DNA from: Wenyingzhuangia marina
GTDB taxonomy: Bacteria > Bacteroidota > Bacteroidia > Flavobacteriales > Flavobacteriaceae
Assembly: GCF_900130035.1 (NCBI RefSeq)
Contig: NZ_FQXQ01000003.1
Span: 496,001-560,000, forward strand
Direction: 5' to 3'
DNA length: 64,000 bases
Within the stretch, counting starts at the first letter, position 1. The number at the start of each line of letters is the position of its first letter. A model generated the notes under the pieces. That model searched no databases and was not told the origin of the DNA. It saw only the letters and a program-made list of their open reading frames with translations. Of this stretch, positions 28,141 to 36,276 are shown piece by piece. Made by a program: the position numbers and the translations under genes.

Positions 28141-28908
28141 ATGTCTACAAGATTGAATTTTTCTATGTTGTTATGTTTTATAACGACTGTTTGTACAAGT
28201 CTTTTTGCCCAAGAAAATAATACGACACCCTCAGATTTATTTCCATCCGAAAAAGTGGTGACTAGATATCATAATGATTGGACGATTAAAAACTATCAAA
28301 GTAGAATTGCTACGTTTGAAAAAGATGTTCCAGAGTTTGGAGATGTTTTTTTTATAGGAAATAGCATCACCCAACAAGGAAATGATTGGAATGAAAAGTT
28401 TGAATTAAATCACATCAAAAATAGAGGGATTGCAGGTGATGTAACCGATGGTGTGATTGCTAGACTAAATGAAATTGTGTATTACAAACCCAAAGCTGTC
28501 TTTATTTTAATTGGAATCAATGATTTGTTTAATTTACATCATGATGTAGATAATAGTCATAATTTAAAGTATGATAAAATTATTCCATCGGCTAAATATG
28601 TAGGGAAAAACATCATAAAAATCTCTAAAATTATTCATGAAAAATCACCAAATACTAAAATATTTGTGAGAACTGTGCTTCCAACCACACGTTCATTTTT
28701 AAAGGATGAAATTTTAGAAATCAATAAAATGATTAAAAAAGGAGCGCATAAAGGTTTTTATTCTGTAGTTGATTTATACAGCGTTTTTGTTGATGAATCT
28801 GGATTTATGCAAAAGGAATTAACCAAAGATGGTGTTCATTTAAATGACAAAGGGTATCAGCAATGGGTAGCGTTTGAGAAACCTATATTGTTAGAGTTTT
28901 ATAAATAA
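28141..28908 (+). CDS. secreted SGNH/GDSL-type esterase
   Basis: 255 aa. A signal peptide ends near LFAQ (about residue 24). Block I is IGNSITQQG with the catalytic Ser, block II is NRGIAGDVT (Gly), block III is IGINDLF (Asn) and block V is KDGVHLNDKGYQQW (Asp/His). Such secreted GDSL enzymes often remove acetyl or other ester groups from polysaccharides. It stands next to the secreted GH43 enzyme, convergent with it, so the two may act on a related plant- or alga-derived glycan; that link is inference. Confidence 0.9.
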   Translation: MSTRLNFSMLLCFITTVCTSLFAQENNTTPSDLFPSEKVVTRYHNDWTIKNYQSRIATFEKDVPEFGDVFFIGNSITQQGNDWNEKFELNHIKNRGIAGDVTDGVIARLNEIVYYKPKAVFILIGINDLFNLHHDVDNSHNLKYDKIIPSAKYVGKNIIKISKIIHEKSPNTKIFVRTVLPTTRSFLKDEILEINKMIKKGAHKGFYSVVDLYSVFVDESGFMQKELTKDGVHLNDKGYQQWVAFEKPILLEFYK

Positions 28909-28944
28909 AACAAGAGGTTGAATATTTATTCAACCTCTTGTTTT
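28907..28944. terminator. bidirectional terminator
   Basis: Perfect stem AAAACAAGAGGTTGAATA / TATTCAACCTCTTGTTTT. It separates the convergent SGNH and GH43 genes. Confidence 0.95.
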
Positions 28945-28950
28945 AAATTA

Positions 28951-30759
28951 TTATTTTAATATTTTCTTGTAAGTAATACCTCTAGGGCTAATTAATTTTA
29001 CATGATAGATTCCTGAATGGAATTTACTAAAATCGATGGTGTAATTTGTGGCGTTTTTTGGATTGTAAGTTTCTACTATTTTTCCAATATTATCATAAAT
29101 TTCTACCCGAATTAAAGGAGTAGTTCCTGCAATATTTAAATCTGTTTTTACAGGGTTTGGAAAAATATCAATGGTTTTAACTTTTGATATTGCAGCGCTA
29201 AGATCTTCATCAACAGCAGTTGCATACCAACGTTGACAGTCACAGTTGGTGTTTTGATAGAGTTTTACTTGTGTTTCATAGGTGTAAGCAAAAGGTATTT
29301 CTAAAATGGTATTTTGAATAGATGGATAAATGACTAATTTATTATTCACAGGAGATTTTTGTACTCTAAATTTTTGATTGATTGCTCCGGTATAGTTGTT
29401 CGTTAGCTGAAGAACATCTCCATTTTCACTTCCATCTACGGCTTCTAGATAAAAATCTTTGTTTTTAGAGTTCTGTATTACATATTCTCCTGTTCCTAAA
29501 GGAGTAAATATCCACTTTTGAGATGCTTGATTTTCATCTTTATTATGTTGCCAAAGTAAAGCTCCTTCATCAACTATATGATTCTCTACATCTAAGAATT
29601 TATTACTATTTACATTTTCTAAGGTGTAAGTTCCTTCACTTAAAAAATCAAGAGATAATGATGGCCACCCGTCACTTCCCCAATCTAATTTACCAAAACC
29701 TAAAGTAGGCCCTCCCATATTGTTGGCTTCTTCACTAGGATAATAGCCTTTAGGGTCGTAATAATGAAAGCTTACATAGTCTACTCCACCTTCAGAATAA
29801 ATACCAATATGTCCGGGACCATAATAACGATCTTCTAAACCACGAGCATCATCATGTTTAAAAAAGAGAGTACCTCCACTTGGAGTCCCATAGGTAACTA
29901 ATGGTTTTCCCTCTTTATCAACGAAAGGTCCTTTGGCACTTTCTGAACGTCCCATTATAACGTAATAGCTACTAGCAATACCGTTACAACATCCTCCCTT
30001 ATTGTAAAAGATGTAATAATACCCATCTCTATAAATCATAGTAGCTCCCTCTCCTTCGAAATAAACTCCAGTATTAGGACCTGTAAAAGAGTTGGCTATT
30101 GTTTTTCCGGGTAAATTTCCACTATAATTTTTTGGTATTCCGCTTATAGAATCAATTTCCGTAACAACCATTCCTCGTTCATTAAAAGATCCATAGGTCA
30201 TCCATATTTTATTGTCATGACCTCTAGTAAGAGCAGGGTCAATAGCATTGAGCGCTAAGCCTGGTTGGTAAGACCAAATACCCAAAAATCCAGCATCTAC
30301 CCAATTATAATCTGGGGAATCGGGGTTTAGAGATTTGGTAGAAACACAACCAATGGTTGAAGTCATTGTACCCCATTCCGAACAAGAGTAATATAAATAG
30401 TAACGACCATTCATTTTAATAATATCTGGTGCCCAAAAAGCTCCATGAAAAACAGCATCTCCATCATTATTTGTACCTCCTTTTACATAACTATTAATCC
30501 ACTCTGGAAATTCTGTTTTTGTAAATGGAGAAGGTCCATTTTGCCAAGTAATAAGATCATATGAGTACATTGCGTGAATTCCATCTCCTGTGGCAAATAT
30601 CCAATATCGATCACCATCTTTTACAATATTTGAAGGGTCATGTAGTCCTTCTGGCCAGTCTTGTGCAAATGCAGAATAAAATAAAGGAAAACAAAAAAAT
30701 ATTAGAAATATTATTTTTAACTTGAAGTTTAAGTAATTTAAAACGTATTTTTTTATCAT
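28951..30759 (-). CDS. GH43-family arabinanase-like glycoside hydrolase with ricin-type domain and T9SS sorting tail
   Basis: 602 aa. A signal peptide ends near residue 33 (SAFAQ). The five-bladed GH43 domain (about 35-370) shows the probable catalytic base Asp41 (LHDPSNI), the modulating Asp174 (NAIDPALT) and the acid Glu237 (EGEGATM). A ricin-like carbohydrate-binding segment follows at about 380-520 (QHNKDENQASQKW). The C-terminal ~75 residues (IDIFPNPVKTDLNI ... GITYKKILK) are a type A T9SS sorting domain. The enzyme is therefore predicted to be exported to the cell surface or medium. Activity on arabinan is the best guess from motif similarity; xylan or related polymers cannot be excluded. 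Confidence 0.88.
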   Translation of the reverse strand: MIKKYVLNYLNFKLKIIFLIFFCFPLFYSAFAQDWPEGLHDPSNIVKDGDRYWIFATGDGIHAMYSYDLITWQNGPSPFTKTEFPEWINSYVKGGTNNDGDAVFHGAFWAPDIIKMNGRYYLYYSCSEWGTMTSTIGCVSTKSLNPDSPDYNWVDAGFLGIWSYQPGLALNAIDPALTRGHDNKIWMTYGSFNERGMVVTEIDSISGIPKNYSGNLPGKTIANSFTGPNTGVYFEGEGATMIYRDGYYYIFYNKGGCCNGIASSYYVIMGRSESAKGPFVDKEGKPLVTYGTPSGGTLFFKHDDARGLEDRYYGPGHIGIYSEGGVDYVSFHYYDPKGYYPSEEANNMGGPTLGFGKLDWGSDGWPSLSLDFLSEGTYTLENVNSNKFLDVENHIVDEGALLWQHNKDENQASQKWIFTPLGTGEYVIQNSKNKDFYLEAVDGSENGDVLQLTNNYTGAINQKFRVQKSPVNNKLVIYPSIQNTILEIPFAYTYETQVKLYQNTNCDCQRWYATAVDEDLSAAISKVKTIDIFPNPVKTDLNIAGTTPLIRVEIYDNIGKIVETYNPKNATNYTIDFSKFHSGIYHVKLISPRGITYKKILK

Positions 30760-30904
30760 AAGTATAGTAGTTCGTGTAAAAAAACATAAAAATAGTTAAA
30801 AAACAAGAGGTTTGGTGTTTATATTATAAAAACTAATACCATGGAAGAAGACGAGTTTTTTGTTTTTTATAATTAACAGTTCTGATTTATAACTCCTGAT
30901 TTAT

Positions 30905-30980
30905 ATATGGTAAAAAGCATATATTTTTATTTATATGATAAAAAGCATATATTTGTACATATATGATAAAAAGCATATAA
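30905..30980. repeat. three tandem operator-like repeats, period exactly 28 bp
   Basis: Copies at 30905-30924, 30933-30952 and 30961-30980 share ATATGRTAAAAAGCATATA. Each contains the dyad TATATG-N8-CATATA. The spacing puts all copies on nearly the same helix geometry (28 bp is about 2.7 turns). A perfect -7 box lies in the second gap region and the SatD-like start codon comes 3 nt after the last copy. They look like binding sites for a dimeric regulator that covers the promoter. Confidence 0.8.
30948..30955 (+). promoter_or_regulatory. -7 box of the SatD/DUF3307 operon
   Basis: TATATTTG matches TAnnTTTG. It lies within the end of the second 28-bp repeat and 28 nt before the ATG at 30984, so a protein bound to the repeats would block it. 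Confidence 0.65.
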
Positions 30981-30983
30981 AAA

Positions 30984-31586
30984 ATGAAAGCAGTCATCAC
31001 AGCAGATATCATCAATTCAAGAGAGGTTTCTCCAGAAATTTGGTTAAATACTTTAAAAAGTACTTTGCTAAACATAGGGGAGGAGTATAGTGTTTGGGAA
31101 GTATTTCGTGGAGATAGTATTCAGATGATAATAGAACCTCAAAAAGCGTTAGAAGTAGCGGTTTTATTAAAGTCAGCAATCAAACAAATTCCAAATATTG
31201 ACATTAGAATAGGAATTGGTATTGGAGAAGTTACTTATCAATCAGAAAAAGTAACGACTTCTAATGGACCTGCATTTGTAAATGCTGGTGAAGCTTTTGA
31301 TGGTTTAAAGAAAAGTACCTTGTTCATAAAAACGCCATGGGGAGACTTTGATAAAACAATCAATATTATGCTAAATTTAGCGACTTTAACCATGGATTAT
31401 TGGAAACCAGCCATGGCAGAAATTGTTTATGAACAATTACAAAATCCAGAAAGTAAACAAATAGAAATTGCTCAAGCTTTAAATAAAAAACAAAGTAATG
31501 TGAGTTATAGTTTAAAAAAGGCAGGATATGAGGAAATACAAGATTGTCTTCAGTTTTACAAACAGCAAATAGGAGGGTTATGTTAG
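30984..31586 (+). CDS. SatD-like protein: degenerate nucleotidyl-cyclase-like domain plus helix-turn-helix
   Basis: 200 aa. The length, start and downstream DUF3307 neighbour match the SatD family. By eye the first ~110 residues follow class III cyclase order: ADIINS (Asp8) as the first metal block, RGDSIQ (Asp44) as the second, then IRIGIGIGEV (75-83) and GPAFVNAGEAFDGLK (95-109). In the last block the catalytic Asn seems kept (Asn100), but the Arg expected four residues on is replaced. The C-terminus (about 158-180, IEIAQALNKKQSNVSYSLKK) is a helix-turn-helix. It probably binds the three dyads upstream. Cyclase-like activity is a hypothesis only. Its stop overlaps the next start by 7 bp. 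Confidence 0.75.
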   Translation: MKAVITADIINSREVSPEIWLNTLKSTLLNIGEEYSVWEVFRGDSIQMIIEPQKALEVAVLLKSAIKQIPNIDIRIGIGIGEVTYQSEKVTTSNGPAFVNAGEAFDGLKKSTLFIKTPWGDFDKTINIMLNLATLTMDYWKPAMAEIVYEQLQNPESKQIEIAQALNKKQSNVSYSLKKAGYEEIQDCLQFYKQQIGGLC

Positions 31587-32290
31587 TACTAAAATTATTG
31601 ATAGCTCATGTATTAGGTGATTTTGTATTACAACCTAACAAATGGGTAAAACATAAGGAAAGGAAAAAATGGGCTTCCAAATATTTGTATATCCATACTG
31701 CAATTCATGCTTTGTTATTGTTGATTGTACTTGGTTTTCAAATAAAATATTTATGGAAAATTATAATAATTAGTATTTCTCATTTGGTGATAGATGGAAT
31801 TAAGTTGCTAAAACCTATTAAAAATAGTCGAATATTATTTTTTGCAGATCAAATAGCACATTTAACAGTAATTGGATTGGTTGTCAGGCAATGGAGTGAT
31901 TTAAATATAGATTTTAGTACTGTTGTTTCTGAACAAAACTTATTACTTGTATTGTCTTTGTTACTGTTAACATCGGTAACTTCTATTGTGTTAAAAGTGG
32001 TTTTTAGTGTATGGAATAAGGAGATAGAAGAAGTAAGTAAAGAAGATAGCTCATTGAAAAATGCAGGAAAATACATCGGAATTTTAGAACGTTTGTTTGT
32101 ATTTGCTTTTGTCGTGCTGAATCAATGGCAAGCAATTGGTTTTTTATTAGCTGCAAAATCGGTGTTCCGTTTTGGGGATTTAACCAAAGCCAAGGATAGA
32201 AAATTAACTGAATATATATTGGTGGGAACTTTGTTAAGTTTTGGAATCGCCATTGTGATAGGTTTGACTTATCAATATTTGAGCTTTTAA
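31580..32290 (+). CDS. DUF3307 integral membrane protein
   Basis: 236 aa from the ATG at 31580 (MLVLKLLIAHVLGDFVLQP), the conserved N-terminus of DUF3307. A start at 31544 would extend it with 12 non-conserved residues and lie deep in the upstream gene. The pattern HVLGDFVLQPNKWVKHK and HLVIDGIKL with several membrane helices is typical. His and Asp in the first and third helices could bind metal. Function is unknown. It overlaps satD-like by 7 bp, so the two are translationally coupled. Confidence 0.85.
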   Translation: MLVLKLLIAHVLGDFVLQPNKWVKHKERKKWASKYLYIHTAIHALLLLIVLGFQIKYLWKIIIISISHLVIDGIKLLKPIKNSRILFFADQIAHLTVIGLVVRQWSDLNIDFSTVVSEQNLLLVLSLLLLTSVTSIVLKVVFSVWNKEIEEVSKEDSSLKNAGKYIGILERLFVFAFVVLNQWQAIGFLLAAKSVFRFGDLTKAKDRKLTEYILVGTLLSFGIAIVIGLTYQYLSF

Positions 32291-32496
32291 TGGTTTTATT
32301 GATTATTTTTAGATTCATGGGGAAATCTGCATTCTAGCAAATAGACACTTTTAGTAAATAATTGTGAAAATATTAAAGGTTCTCCCTGTAACTATTGTTA
32401 CATCATATAGTATTTATTCTGATTAAATTTGTTATTTTAAGTTTAGTATTTTTTGAATACGAAACAAAAGAGATAGATTAATAAATTTTATTAAAC

Positions 32497-32793
32497 ATGA
32501 GCAAATTTTCAGAATTAATAAATCAAAATACTCCTGTATTAGTAGACTTTTTTGCAGAGTGGTGTGGACCTTGTAAAACGATGGGTCCAATTCTAAAAGA
32601 AGTGAAAGATAGTGTAGGTGATGACATTTTTATTATTAAAATAGATGTGGATAAGAATCAAGCTTTGGCAGCAAAATACCAAGTAAGAGGTGTACCAACA
32701 TTGGTGTTGTTTAAAAATGGAAAACAAGTTTGGAAACAATCTGGGGTACTTCAAAAAAATGAAATTATAAATGTTATTGCTACTAATAGTTAA
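32497..32793 (+). CDS. thioredoxin
   Basis: 98 aa. The active site is EWCGPCKTMGP, and the cis-Pro follows in VRGVPTLVLFKNG. No signal peptide, so it is cytoplasmic. It reduces protein disulfides. A methyltransferase gene with a GTG start follows by 11 bp and is probably co-transcribed. Which of several thioredoxins this corresponds to cannot be told. Confidence 0.95.
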   Translation: MSKFSELINQNTPVLVDFFAEWCGPCKTMGPILKEVKDSVGDDIFIIKIDVDKNQALAAKYQVRGVPTLVLFKNGKQVWKQSGVLQKNEIINVIATNS

Positions 32794-32804
32794 ACTTTAG
32801 AAAG

Positions 32805-33401
32805 GTGACAAATTTTTGGGATGAAAGATATAGTGAAGAGGATTATGCCTACGGTCTACTTCCAAATTCATATGTTAAAATACAATTAGATAAACTTCCT
32901 CCTGGAAACATTCTTTTTCCTGCTGAGGGAGAAGGTAGGAATGCCGTATATGCTGCAAAAAAAGGATGGATGGTTACTGCTTTTGACAGTAGTAAAGTTG
33001 CAAAACATAAAGCTTTAGCATTGTCAAAATTGAATCATACAACGATTGATTATGTTGTTTCTAATGCAGAGGATTTTACATCAAATATAAAATTTGAGGT
33101 ATTGGTTTTAAATTATGCCCACTTTCCTAAAGGTATTAGACGTAACATTCATAAACATCTTATTTCTTTTTTAAAACCAAAGGCTACTATTATTTTTGAA
33201 GCTTTTTCCAAGAATCAATTACAATATAGTTCTGGTGGTCCAAAAGATAAAAGTATGCTGTTTTCTATAAATGAGATTAAAAATGAATTTCCTAATATTA
33301 ATTTTAAAGAATTAAAAGAAGAAAATATTCAATTGAACGAGGGTAGATATCATCAAGGGATGGCATCTGTAGTAAGATTCACAGGAGAATTAATAAAATA
33401 A
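32805..33401 (+). CDS. class I SAM methyltransferase (TehB/thiopurine-like)
   Basis: 198 aa, GTG start at 32805 (MTNFWDERYSEEDYAYG). The N-terminal FWDERYSEEDYAYGLLPN is the signature of a group of small methyltransferases related to TehB and thiopurine S-methyltransferase. Motif I is ILFPAEGEGRNAVYAAKKGW and motif IV is FEVLVLNYAHF. The substrate is unknown; chalcogen or small thiol compounds are possible. It follows thioredoxin closely. A pseudogene lies convergent after it. Confidence 0.82.
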   Translation: MTNFWDERYSEEDYAYGLLPNSYVKIQLDKLPPGNILFPAEGEGRNAVYAAKKGWMVTAFDSSKVAKHKALALSKLNHTTIDYVVSNAEDFTSNIKFEVLVLNYAHFPKGIRRNIHKHLISFLKPKATIIFEAFSKNQLQYSSGGPKDKSMLFSINEIKNEFPNINFKELKEENIQLNEGRYHQGMASVVRFTGELIK

Positions 33402-33409
33402 ATTATTTT

Positions 33410-34408
33410 TTAGTTTCCTTTTAAACGAGTCCATAAGTCAGATAATATTTTTTTGCCATCACGGTTGTTTTTTGGAACCTCAACAAACTGAACATTTCCA
33501 TCAATATCAACATCTATTTTGTATTTAAAAACAAAGTTTTCAGATGTTGGATTGATACTTAAAAGTCCAAATCGTAAATCGTTAAAATAAAGAATTTCCT
33601 CTTTTTTAGTAATCGTATACCATCCTTCAGAAATAGCAATCATGCGTTTTACTTTTTCGTTTTTAACAAGATTTCCTAAGAGTTCATGGTTTTTAGGATA
33701 GTTTGTAAAAGTGATGGGTTGAGCATCAAAAAAAGAATAATTACCTAATAAATAAGCTTTCTCAGTTTCTACATTGGCACTCCAAAGTATGGTGTTTAAA
33801 GGAGATGGCCTTGTATCTATTTGTAAATACTCAATATTTTTACTTTCTAGTTCTGTTTTAAATTGATTGTATGCTATCCACTTAAAAAAAAGTTAAACAT
33901 TAAATAAGAAGTACTGATTATCAATCCTGTTTTATTATAGAAACTACGTTTTTTAGAGGTCCTATTTTGTCTAAAAGCAAGAATTCAAAACACCAAAAAA
34001 GGAAGTGTGTATATGGGGTCAATCACAAATATGGTTTTAAATGCGAGTCTTGTATCAAAAGGCCAAAAGAGTTGTGTTTCCCATGTGGTATGTGCATCTA
34101 AAATAGGATGTGTTACAAAGCCCCAAAAGAACAACCAAGACCAATTTTTAAAGTTTTTATAGGTTTCATAACGAGAAATGATCCAACCAAAAACAGGAGC
34201 AAAAAGTACTGAAAACAGAATAGAATGTGTAAACCCTCTATGTATAGATAGTGCGGTTACGGTATCTGTAAAATAAGAAGCAAATACATCTAAATCGGGA
34301 ATGGTTCCTGCAATGGCTCCATAAAATATGGCTTTGTTTCCAATTTTTTTTACCTAAAACAGCCTCACCAACAGCTGCTCCTAATACAATTTGAGTTAAC
34401 GAATCCAT
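33410..34408 (-). pseudogene. YdjM/DUF457-type metal-dependent hydrolase, inactivated by three lesions
   Basis: The gene starts at the ATG at 34408 (MDSLTQIVLGAAVGEAVLGK). Reading frames shift at an A8 run (34344-34351, T on the plus strand) and at a T8 run on the coding strand (A on the plus strand, 33884-33891). An in-frame TGA lies at 33985-33987, where Leu would be expected (LPFLVF*ILAFRQ). Between lesions the conserved blocks are readable: HRGFTHSILFSVLFAP, WGFVTHPILDAHTTWETQ and FVIDPIYTLPFL. The family is a membrane metal-dependent hydrolase related to YdjM. The intact C-terminal fragment 33410-33643 cannot be a gene by itself. The nonsense change makes decay more likely than pure sequencing error. 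Confidence 0.85.
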
Positions 34409-34417
34409 ATAATTGTA

Positions 34418-34798
34418 TTATATATCGTTATTTATTTCTATCCAATACTTATCTGGATCTTGAAAGTAAATTTGTTGAATTCCATCTTTTCTAACGTAGT
34501 TTTTATTCGGAGTTCCTAACCAATCAGAGTAGTCAACATGTAACGTTTTTAAGTGATTTACAAATAAACTTATATCCTCTATTGCCAAAGCAAAATGAAC
34601 GGCTTTATTGGTTGTAATGTCATCTAAACGAGGAATTAAATGAAGTTGTTTGCCTTCACCTAAGGATAACCATCTTGTTTTAGAATTAGAAGCTGTATTT
34701 TCAATTTCTTCTAGTTTTAAGACTCTTCTATAAAATTCAACAGATACATTTACATCTTTTACAGAAATGGCGACGTGATTAAATGAAAAAGGAAACAT
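34418..34798 (-). CDS. VOC-family (glyoxalase/bleomycin-resistance fold) protein
   Basis: 126 aa. The start MFPFSFNHVAISVKDVNVSV leads into a beta-alpha-beta-beta-beta module with metal-ligand candidates His8 (FNHVAISV), His67 (AVHFALAIED) and Glu121 (YWIEINNDI), the usual vicinal-oxygen-chelate pattern. Substrate unknown. It ends 9 bp before the YdjM-type pseudogene starts in the same direction, so they were probably co-transcribed. Confidence 0.85.
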   Translation of the reverse strand: MFPFSFNHVAISVKDVNVSVEFYRRVLKLEEIENTASNSKTRWLSLGEGKQLHLIPRLDDITTNKAVHFALAIEDISLFVNHLKTLHVDYSDWLGTPNKNYVRKDGIQQIYFQDPDKYWIEINNDI

Positions 34799-34941
34799 GG
34801 TCTAAAATTTTTAAGAAGTTCAAATATCGCTATTAATTTTAGGAAACTCTCTTGTTTATAAAAATTTAGAACTAAATAATGAATCAAACGATATTTTTTT
34901 GCTTGGTAACTAATGTTACTGACTACGGTTTTATTCTCGTC

Positions 34942-34949
34942 TACATTTG
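34942..34949 (+). promoter_or_regulatory. -7 box of the RND efflux operon
   Basis: TACATTTG (TAnnTTTG), 19 nt before the ATG at 34969. No clear TTTG -33 box is seen at the right distance. Confidence 0.5.
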
Positions 34950-34968
34950 CTCTATAAATTAACCATTG

Positions 34969-36276
34969 ATGAAAAAACATATGTATAGACCGTTATTACT
35001 TTTTGCATTTACAATATCTATGCAAGCACAAGAATTAATACCGATTACAAAAGTAGAAGTCTTGTCTAAAGTGTCCAAAAACAACACCAGTATTAAAATT
35101 TCTAAAGAAGATTTTAATCAAGCCAAAGCAGATTACAAACAAACAAACGCAGTGTTTTTACCCAACATTACGGCAAGTCATACTGCGATGACAACAACCA
35201 ATCCTTTGATGGCTTTTGGTTCTAAGTTAAATCAAGAAATTTTAACACAGAATGATTTTAACCCTGCTTTATTAAACGATCCTTCTAGGACTAACAACTA
35301 TGCTACTAGCATAGAATTTGAGCAACCATTAATCAATTTAGACGGGCTATACCAACGCAAAGCAGCCAAATCTAAAATGGAAGCCATGTCTTTGAAAACA
35401 GTACGAACACAAGATTATTTAGTTTTTGAAGTAGAGAAAGCCTACATGCAATTGCAATTGGCTTATAAAGCGGTTGATGTACTTAACAAAGCGGTAGAGG
35501 CCGCTAATGAAAATAAAAAAATAGCAGACAATAGTTTTAAGCAAGGCTATTTACAACGTACAGATGTGTTGAATGTAGAAGTACGAGTAACGGAAGTTAA
35601 AAACCAATTGCAAACAGCAAAAAGCAATGTGCAAAACGCATCCAATTATTTGTCTTTTTTAATGAATGATGATTCTTACGTTGTATATACACCTATGGAT
35701 GAATTAACGGTTGTTACATTTTCAGTAGTGAACAAATCGGTTTCAGAAAACAGATCGGATATTAAAGCGATGGAATTGGCTTCTAAAGCCTACGAGGATA
35801 TGAATAAGGCTGATAAAATGGCTTTTCTACCTCGTTTAAATGCATTTGGAAGTTATCAATTGTATGATCATCAAATTTTTAAAGGAGATGCCAATGGATA
35901 TTTAATTGGAGCACAGCTAAGTTGGGATATTTTTAAAGGATCTAAACGTTTTGGAAAAGCACAAAAAAGTAAAGCCGAATTCGAGAAATCTAAATTAGAA
36001 TACCAACAATATGTATTGCAAAGTAATTTAGAGTTGAACAAAACCAAACGTGCTTTTTTAGATGCTGAAAACAAGTTGATATTAACTGCTTTAGCTTTAG
36101 AGCAATCTGAAGAATCTTTACGAATTAGAACCAACAGGTTTAAACAAGGTTTAGAAAAAACATCAGATTTATTGATGGCTGAAACACAATATTTACAAAA
36201 GCAATTAGAATATTACCAAACCATTTTTGAATATAATTACACACAAGCGTATTTACAATTTTTAACTAAAAAATAA
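34969..36276 (+). CDS. TolC-family outer-membrane efflux protein
   Basis: 435 aa from the ATG at 34969 (MKKHMYRPLLLF). A TTG at 34966 in frame would only add one residue. A signal peptide ends near MQAQ. Two OEP repeats (SKEDFNQAKADYKQTNAVFLP and NENKKIADNSFKQGYLQRTDVLNVEV) are visible, rich in coiled-coil. It is the outer-membrane channel of the tripartite pump. It leads an operon: its stop overlaps the adaptor start by one base. A decayed copy of its 5' end is found at 41704-41821. Confidence 0.93.
   Translation: MKKHMYRPLLLFAFTISMQAQELIPITKVEVLSKVSKNNTSIKISKEDFNQAKADYKQTNAVFLPNITASHTAMTTTNPLMAFGSKLNQEILTQNDFNPALLNDPSRTNNYATSIEFEQPLINLDGLYQRKAAKSKMEAMSLKTVRTQDYLVFEVEKAYMQLQLAYKAVDVLNKAVEAANENKKIADNSFKQGYLQRTDVLNVEVRVTEVKNQLQTAKSNVQNASNYLSFLMNDDSYVVYTPMDELTVVTFSVVNKSVSENRSDIKAMELASKAYEDMNKADKMAFLPRLNAFGSYQLYDHQIFKGDANGYLIGAQLSWDIFKGSKRFGKAQKSKAEFEKSKLEYQQYVLQSNLELNKTKRAFLDAENKLILTALALEQSEESLRIRTNRFKQGLEKTSDLLMAETQYLQKQLEYYQTIFEYNYTQAYLQFLTKK

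Noticed and set aside
30905-30980. Three 28-bp-spaced repeats as a CRISPR array
   Set aside because: The copies are separated by only 8 nt of similar AT-rich sequence, there are no unique spacers, no cas genes, and a promoter lies within.
33410-33643. A 77-aa independent gene
   Set aside because: It is the C-terminal fragment of the broken YdjM-type gene starting at 34408.
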